Source: Thermoguttaceae bacterium (GTDB lineage: Bacteria; Planctomycetota; Planctomycetia; Pirellulales; Thermoguttaceae). Taken from it: a DNA stretch of 46,747 bases. A program made the position numbers and the translations under genes. Location: NCBI GenBank assembly GCA_017434455.1, contig JAFRFG010000043.1, forward strand, positions 1-46,747, read 5' to 3'. The notes under the pieces were generated by a model. It saw only the letters and a program-made list of their open reading frames with translations, was not told the DNA's origin and searched no databases. Each line of letters starts with the position of its first letter. The stretch's first letter is position 1. Below, piece after piece: positions 42,097-46,747 of the stretch.

Positions 42097-42125
42097 ATTC
42101 TATCATATAGTCAGTCCCATAGCAA
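42097..42125 (-). promoter_or_regulatory. candidate promoter of the isomerase gene
   Basis: Minus-strand TTGCTA (42125-42120, 4/6), a 17-bp spacer and TAGAAT (42102-42097, 5/6), giving a leader of about 130 nt. It is in the 433-bp divergent gap 41959-42391. Confidence 0.5.
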
Positions 42126-42234
42126 ACGATAAACGAGGAAAGCGGGAAAAATTTTTCCGTTCACGCAACAGTGGCGTCCTCACGGCCGCTTGGCCCCCTA
42201 AGCGGGCCGCCGCCGAAGCGCTCACCCGGGTGAG

Positions 42235-42263
42235 TTGAAACGGTTTCGAACGTCGCTTATAAT
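42235..42263 (+). promoter_or_regulatory. dnaE promoter
   Basis: TTGAAA (42235-42240, 5/6), a 17-bp spacer and perfect TATAAT (42258-42263), one of the clearest sigma-70-type promoters in the window. The start would be near 42270, about 120 bp before dnaE. Confidence 0.75.
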
Positions 42264-42391
42264 GGGCGCCGTGCCTTGCCTCATCTTTTGCGCGCGATAC
42301 GGTACAGGCGGCTTTTAAAAGCGCGGACGAGCATTTGGCGCGTATCATCGATACACACGATAGACATCAACGATAAGGAGTTTTTACGGTC

Positions 42392-45300
42392 ATGGCGGAC
42401 GAATTTGAGGAACTGGTCGGTCTGGAAGAGGAAGAACTCGAAGAGGAGGAACTCGAGGAGGAATCGACCCCGGAGGCGGACACGCAGGAGGGGGGCTCAG
42501 GCGGCGACGACACGGTCCCGTTTGTCCATCTGCACGTCCACTCGCACTATTCCCTCCTCGACGGCGCCGGCAAGATCGACGCGCTGGTCAACCGAGCCAA
42601 GTCGCTCGGCATGACGGCGCTGGCGCTGACCGATCACGGCAATATGTACGGCATCCTGGAGTTTTACCAGCGATGCCGCGACGCCGGGATCAAGCCGATT
42701 CTCGGTTTCGAGGCGTATATCGCCCCCAAAAGCCGGACCGATCGCTCCACCCCACCGCGCGAATCGTTCTATCACCTCACCCTCCTGGCGATGAATAAGG
42801 AGGGGTTTTACAACCTTCTGTATCTCACCTCACAGGCGTTTATCGACGGTTTCTACTACAGACCACGCATCGACAAAGAGCTCCTTCGAACGCACAGCGC
42901 GGGGCTCATCTGCCTGTCGGGGTGCGTCTCCGGCGAGCTGTCGCAAATCATTCGCAATGGAAACGCCTCGCCCGAATCGATCGCCCGGGCCAAAGAAGTC
43001 GCCCGGTGGTACAAAGAGCTCTTCGGCGACCGGTATTACATCGAGCTTCAAGATCACGGTCTGGAGATTCAAAGACTAGTCTTCGCCCCGCTGATAAAAA
43101 TAGCCGAGGAGCTCGACATTCCGACGGTCGTCACCAACGACGTCCACTATGTACTGCGGGAGGACGCCGACGCGCAGGATATTCTGCTGTGTATCAATAT
43201 GGGGAAATTTCGATCCGATCCGCAACGGATGAGAATGGAGAGCGACCTATTCTATCTGCGCAGCGGCCGCGAGATGCTCGAGGCGATGCCCGACCACGCC
43301 GAGGCGATCGCGAACAGCTGCCGCATCGCCGACCGGTGCGAAGTGGAACTGGTGCTGGGAGAAAGATTCTTCCCCAACTTCACTCCGCCGGACGGAAAAA
43401 GCTCCGACGACTACCTGCGCGAGGTCTGCCTGGCGGGCTTAAAACGCCGCTACGCGGGGGTCGAGCACCGCTGCAAAGACGGCGTCCTCTCCGACGAGGT
43501 GATGGCGCGGCTGGACCGCGAACTGGCGACGATCAAAAAACTGGGCTTCGCCAACTACTTCCTCATCGTTTGGGACTTTGTCCGCATCGCCGAGGAGCGC
43601 GGCATTCAGCGCACGGCCCGCGGCAGCGGTGTCGGGGCACTGGTCTGCTACGCGCTGAACCTCTCCCACGTCTGCCCGCTGGACTTCGACCTGCTGTTCG
43701 AGCGTTTCCTGGACGAGAACCGAACGGAGGCGCCCGATATCGATATCGACTTCGACCAGGACCGGCGCGAAGAGATCATCGACTACGTCCGCGAAAAATA
43801 CGGCGCCTCGAACGTCGCCCAGATCGGGACCTACGGGACCATGGCGGCGAAGATGGCGATCCGCGACGTCGGGAGGGCCCTCGGGATGCCGATTCCTCAG
43901 GTGAACTCCCTTACGGCACTGGTTCCCAACGGCCCGAAGGTCACGCTGGCCAAGGCGTTTAAAGAAAATCCCGAACTGACGAAAGTTTGCGAGTCTGATC
44001 GGGACGTGGGTGAGTTGTTCGACTTCGCCCGAAAGGTGGAGGGGTTGGCCCGCTCCGCCGGAACACACGCCTGCGCGGTGGTGATCTCTCCCAAGCCGCT
44101 GACCGAATTCCTCCCCCTGCACCGTGTTCAAGGGAAGGGAGACCCGATCACCCAGTGGCAGGGGCCCGAGGTCGAACGGGCGGGGCTCCTCAAGATGGAC
44201 TTCCTCGGCCTTCGGAACCTGACGATCCTTTCGAACACGCTCGACATGATCGAGCAGGCCACGGGCAAGCGGATCGACCCGTACCGGCTCCCGCTCGACG
44301 ACAAACCGACCTTCGAGCTGCTGTGCCGGGGCGAGACCAAGGGGGTCTTCCAGCTGGAGTCCGAGGGGATGCGGATGCTCCTGGCGAAGATGAAGCCGGA
44401 CAACTTCCGCGATATTATCGCGTCACTGGCACTCTACCGCCCCGGTCCGCTCGAGGGGGGAATGGTCGACGATTATATCGACGTTAAGCATGGCCGCAAA
44501 AAGCCCAAGTACGCCCACCCGGTGATGGAGGACGTTCTGGCCGAGACCAACGGCGTCATGGTCTACCAGGAACAGATCATGCGGATCCTCAACCGTCTGG
44601 GGAAAATCCCGCTGGCGGCGTCGTACACCGTCATCAAGGCGATCAGCAAGAAGAAGCAGGAGAAGATCGAGAAAAACCGAGAGGAATTCGTCAAAGGGGC
44701 GCAGGAAAACGGCCTCTCCGAAGAGAAAGCGCGCGAAATCTTCGCCCTGATCGAGAAGTTCGCCGGCTACGGTTTTAACAAGTCGCACTCCACCGCCTAC
44801 GCGCGAATCACCTACATCACAGCCTACCTGAAAGCGCACTATCCGGCCGAGTTCATGGCGGCACTGTTGAACGGCGATATTTCGAACCGCAACTTCACCA
44901 AAAAAGACAAGACCGTCGAACACCTCGACGACTGCAAGCGAATGGGGATCGAGGTCCTCCCGCCCGATATCAACCAAGGTTTCGCCAACTACCGAATCCT
45001 GGACGGCAAAATCACCTTCGGGCTGACCGCCATCAAAGGATGCGGCGCCGAGGCGATCAACGAGATGGTCCGCGTCCGCGAAGGGGGGGGGCCCTACCGA
45101 AACCTCTTCGATTACTTCGCCCGCAACGAGGGGGCCGCGGCGGCCCGATCGCTGATCGAATCGCTCATCAAGGCCGGCGCGCTCGATTCGTTCGGCGCGC
45201 GGCGCTCGCAGCTGACCGCGTCGATCGACAAGGCGCTCAAGGTCGGCCAGGCGCAGGCGCGCGATCGAATGGTCGGACAAATGAACCTGTTCGAGGAGAT

Positions 45301-46090
45301 GGACGACGAACCGGAAGAGGACCCGACGGCCGCCGCGCTGGAAGGGCTCCCCGACATCCCCGAGTGGGATGATCGAGAAAAGGCGGGGAACGAGAAAGAG
45401 GTTCTCGGGTTCTACGTCTCGACCCACCCGCTGGCGAAGACTGAGGAGCAGATTCGCCCGTTTATCACGCACAGCTGCGGCGCGGCGTCCCGGCTCCCCG
45501 ATCGGACGGCGGTGATCGTCGGGGGGATGATCTCGGGACTGGAGGTCGCCACGACGAAAAGGGCCCGGGAGGGATACCCGAGTCAATACGCGCGCTTTAC
45601 GCTGGAAGATACGGACAGCCCCATCCAGGCGATCATTTGGCCGGAACAATTCCAGAACCGGCGTGACTTAATTGTCCCCGACGGCGTGATCGTCGCCGCC
45701 GGCCGCATCGACCGCTCCCGGTCGAAAGCCGACGACGACGGCATGCTGATCATCGACCAGGTCTATACCACCGATGAGGCGCGGACCCAAATGATGCGGG
45801 AAATCTCGATTACCCTCAATGAAAGCGGCGGACGTTCCGCGCTGGGGACCCTCTACGACATCCTAAAGACCTACCGGGCACCCGACAACAGCGGAACGGC
45901 GGTCTCGCTGAGGATTCGATTCGAGGACGGTCAGATCGGACTGTTCACGATCCCGCGCTTTAGTGTCCATTACAGCCAGGAACTGCACGACCGGGTCGTT
46001 CAAAGTTTCGGTGACTCGTCGCTGCGAATCATCTGCTCCCATCCGCAAAGGCGGGCGGCTCCAAGCCGGGGGAACTGGCGGCAACAATAG
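42392..46090 (+). CDS. dnaE: DNA polymerase III alpha subunit
   Basis: Replicative polymerase, 1232 residues. After an acidic N-terminal tail (residues 4-40, mostly E/D) comes the PHP domain with its metal-site residues apparently intact: H48 and H50 (HLHVHSHYS), H82 (TDHG), E107 (GFEAY), H128 (FYHL), a Cys in SGCVSGEL and D/H in TNDVHY. That suggests a working PHP proofreading exonuclease as in DnaE1 enzymes. The catalytic aspartates are in PDIDIDFD (448-455). A clamp-binding QMNLF is at 963-967, followed by an OB-fold region. AAGGAG lies upstream of the ATG. A G9 run (45083-45091) encodes glycines in frame. The tRNA cluster follows after 290 bp. Confidence 0.97.
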   Translation: MADEFEELVGLEEEELEEEELEEESTPEADTQEGGSGGDDTVPFVHLHVHSHYSLLDGAGKIDALVNRAKSLGMTALALTDHGNMYGILEFYQRCRDAGIKPILGFEAYIAPKSRTDRSTPPRESFYHLTLLAMNKEGFYNLLYLTSQAFIDGFYYRPRIDKELLRTHSAGLICLSGCVSGELSQIIRNGNASPESIARAKEVARWYKELFGDRYYIELQDHGLEIQRLVFAPLIKIAEELDIPTVVTNDVHYVLREDADAQDILLCINMGKFRSDPQRMRMESDLFYLRSGREMLEAMPDHAEAIANSCRIADRCEVELVLGERFFPNFTPPDGKSSDDYLREVCLAGLKRRYAGVEHRCKDGVLSDEVMARLDRELATIKKLGFANYFLIVWDFVRIAEERGIQRTARGSGVGALVCYALNLSHVCPLDFDLLFERFLDENRTEAPDIDIDFDQDRREEIIDYVREKYGASNVAQIGTYGTMAAKMAIRDVGRALGMPIPQVNSLTALVPNGPKVTLAKAFKENPELTKVCESDRDVGELFDFARKVEGLARSAGTHACAVVISPKPLTEFLPLHRVQGKGDPITQWQGPEVERAGLLKMDFLGLRNLTILSNTLDMIEQATGKRIDPYRLPLDDKPTFELLCRGETKGVFQLESEGMRMLLAKMKPDNFRDIIASLALYRPGPLEGGMVDDYIDVKHGRKKPKYAHPVMEDVLAETNGVMVYQEQIMRILNRLGKIPLAASYTVIKAISKKKQEKIEKNREEFVKGAQENGLSEEKAREIFALIEKFAGYGFNKSHSTAYARITYITAYLKAHYPAEFMAALLNGDISNRNFTKKDKTVEHLDDCKRMGIEVLPPDINQGFANYRILDGKITFGLTAIKGCGAEAINEMVRVREGGGPYRNLFDYFARNEGAAAARSLIESLIKAGALDSFGARRSQLTASIDKALKVGQAQARDRMVGQMNLFEEMDDEPEEDPTAAALEGLPDIPEWDDREKAGNEKEVLGFYVSTHPLAKTEEQIRPFITHSCGAASRLPDRTAVIVGGMISGLEVATTKRAREGYPSQYARFTLEDTDSPIQAIIWPEQFQNRRDLIVPDGVIVAAGRIDRSRSKADDDGMLIIDQVYTTDEARTQMMREISITLNESGGRSALGTLYDILKTYRAPDNSGTAVSLRIRFEDGQIGLFTIPRFSVHYSQELHDRVVQSFGDSSLRIICSHPQRRAAPSRGNWRQQ

Positions 46091-46255
46091 GAATCGGGAC
46101 GCTTTTAACGCCAAAAGGGGTCTCGAAAGGTTATCCCACCCCTTGCGGGGGAAAAAATCAAAGGTAAAATGGCCGAAAATTCGCTTAAAGGTGAAGCAGT
46201 TCCCTTATAAAGGGGCAAGGCCGCCCAAGGCACGATTCGCCCCTTATCGGGGGGC

Positions 46256-46283
46256 TTGACCCAAACGCCGGCCTTGATATACT
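46256..46283 (+). promoter_or_regulatory. promoter of the tRNA cluster
   Basis: TTGACC (46256-46261, 5/6), a 16-bp spacer and TATACT (46278-46283, 5/6) with an extended TG. It fits a strong stable-RNA promoter about 90 bp upstream of tRNA-Thr. The rest of 46091-46380 shows a weak 7-bp inverted repeat (AAGGGGC/GCCCCTT) and nothing coding. Confidence 0.75.
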
Positions 46284-46380
46284 CTCCCTTTAAGTTGCTA
46301 AAGCATGTCTTTGGCCCGGGAGGAGCCGCTAGCGCGGCGATGCTGTCCGCCATCGAGCAAAGTGGCAGGTACCGTTAAAA

Positions 46381-46453
46381 GCTAGCGTAGCTCAATTGGC
46401 AGAGCGGTTGATTTGTAATCAACAGGTTGCGGGTTCGATTCCCGCCGCTAGCT
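46381..46453 (+). tRNA. tRNA-Thr (TGT)
   Basis: A complete 73-nt cloverleaf: acceptor GCTAGCG/CGCTAGC, D-stem GCTC/GAGC, anticodon stem GTTGA/TCAAC with loop TTTGTAA (anticodon TGT), T-stem GCGGG/CCCGC, discriminator T. All stems pair perfectly. CCA is not encoded. Confidence 0.97.
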
Positions 46454-46516
46454 CTGAGAAAACTCAGGCCGAAGCGTTGCTTTAGGGAGCACCACACGGT
46501 GCGGCCTGCTCAAAAT

Positions 46517-46598
46517 GGGGGAGTTCCCGAGCGGTCAAAGGGGGCAGACTGTAAATCTGTTGGCTCAGCCTTCGGAGGTTCGAATCCTCCCTTCCCCA
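46517..46598 (+). tRNA. tRNA-Tyr (GTA)
   Basis: 82 nt with the long variable arm expected of bacterial tRNA-Tyr. Acceptor GGGGGAG/CTTCCCC has one G-U pair; anticodon stem GCAGA/TCTGT with loop CTGTAAA gives anticodon GTA; T-loop TTCGAAT. CCA is not encoded. It is an expected substrate of the Tgt in this window. Confidence 0.96.
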
Positions 46599-46632
46599 TT
46601 CCATTTTGAGTCCTGTAGAAGCGGGGCCAGTC

Positions 46633-46703
46633 GCGGGTGTAGCTCAATGGTAGAGCCACAGACTTCCAAGCTGAAAACGAGGGTTCGAGTCCCGTCACCC
46701 GCT
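46633..46703 (+). tRNA. tRNA-Gly (TCC), with stem mismatches
   Basis: 71 nt: acceptor GCGGGTG/CACCCGC and D-stem GCTC/GAGC are perfect, and the anticodon loop CTTCCAA gives TCC. The anticodon stem ACAGA/GCTGA has mismatches at both ends (27-43 A-A, 31-39 A-G), and the T-stem GAGGG/CCCGT has an A-G mismatch at 50-64. Position in a thr-tyr-gly cluster like those preceding tuf supports a real gene. The mismatches may reflect error or decay. The last 44 bases of the window (46704-46747) hold no identified feature. Confidence 0.88.
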
Positions 46704-46747
46704 TTGAGGGGTTCACAGACCCAAGTGTACGAACAATTTCACCGCAG

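Noticed and set aside
45083..45091. G9 tract in dnaE as a phase-variation switch
   Set aside because: dnaE is essential, so OFF switching is not viable. The tract comes from consecutive GGG glycine codons and serves as a caution for the other G-runs.

Overview
The window comes from a planctomycete (Planctomycetota). The 16S rRNA fragment at the left edge carries, at 474-491, the exact variant of the universal bacterial probe site that is typical of Planctomycetales. Several proteins belong to planctomycete-type families: a TIGR03009-like secreted protein, a PEGA lipoprotein, an N-terminal zinc-ribbon protein, and an ECF sigma factor next to an unusual membrane protein. LpxA and a large outer-membrane barrel indicate a diderm envelope with lipid A. 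The DNA is generally G+C-rich and favours GGG/GGC glycine codons. The restriction-modification gene at 7576-10827 is visibly A/T-richer and looks acquired. Most of the window is chromosomal housekeeping; I saw no phage, insertion sequence or CRISPR array.

Layout, left to right. 1-1090: 5' part of a 16S gene on the minus strand with leader, boxA and promoter. 1119-6367: polA, a secreted BNR/sialidase-like protein, then rpmI and rplT behind a structured leader. 6412-10827: a radical SAM/SPASM protein and a fused Type IIG restriction-modification enzyme. 10899-14134 (minus): an outer-membrane barrel, a truncated sigma-region-2 protein and lpxA. 14456-16090: an orphan LutC-like gene and pyrF. 16172-19627 (minus): a three-domain acyl-AMP ligase/ACP/alpha-oxoamine synthase. 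19996-24699: a zinc-ribbon protein, a 17-residue-repeat membrane protein, an ECF sigma factor and a PEGA lipoprotein. 24743-26905 (minus): an enolase-superfamily protein and tgt. 27185-30267: a YchF-like GTPase, a double-ACT protein and a UPF0210 protein, probably one operon. 30403-34505: a polysaccharide pyruvyl transferase facing a glycosyltransferase/TIGR03009 pair. 34839-39158: a zinc-ribbon protein, a short Hsp70, pyrE and a MATE transporter. 39211-41958 (minus): nadB and a TIM-barrel isomerase. 42392-46090: dnaE. 46381-46703: tRNA-Thr, tRNA-Tyr and tRNA-Gly, an order that often precedes tuf.

Combined roles. pyrF and pyrE supply UMP and nadB starts NAD synthesis. polA and dnaE replicate DNA. 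rpmI, rplT, tgt and the tRNAs serve translation. The envelope set is lpxA, the barrel, the pyruvyl transferase, the glycosyltransferase and perhaps the oxoamine synthase, which could start sphingoid-lipid synthesis.

The best candidate for something undescribed is the minus-strand pair at 20702-23548: an ECF sigma factor followed by a single-pass membrane protein whose cytoplasmic part is predicted to be an array of about 15 repeats of 17 residues. A terminator-like hairpin lies in the leader of the repeat gene. Next in interest are the G10 tract in the Type IIG gene, the fused oxoamine synthase, the enolase-fold protein lacking its KxK lysines, and the folded leader before rpmI-rplT.
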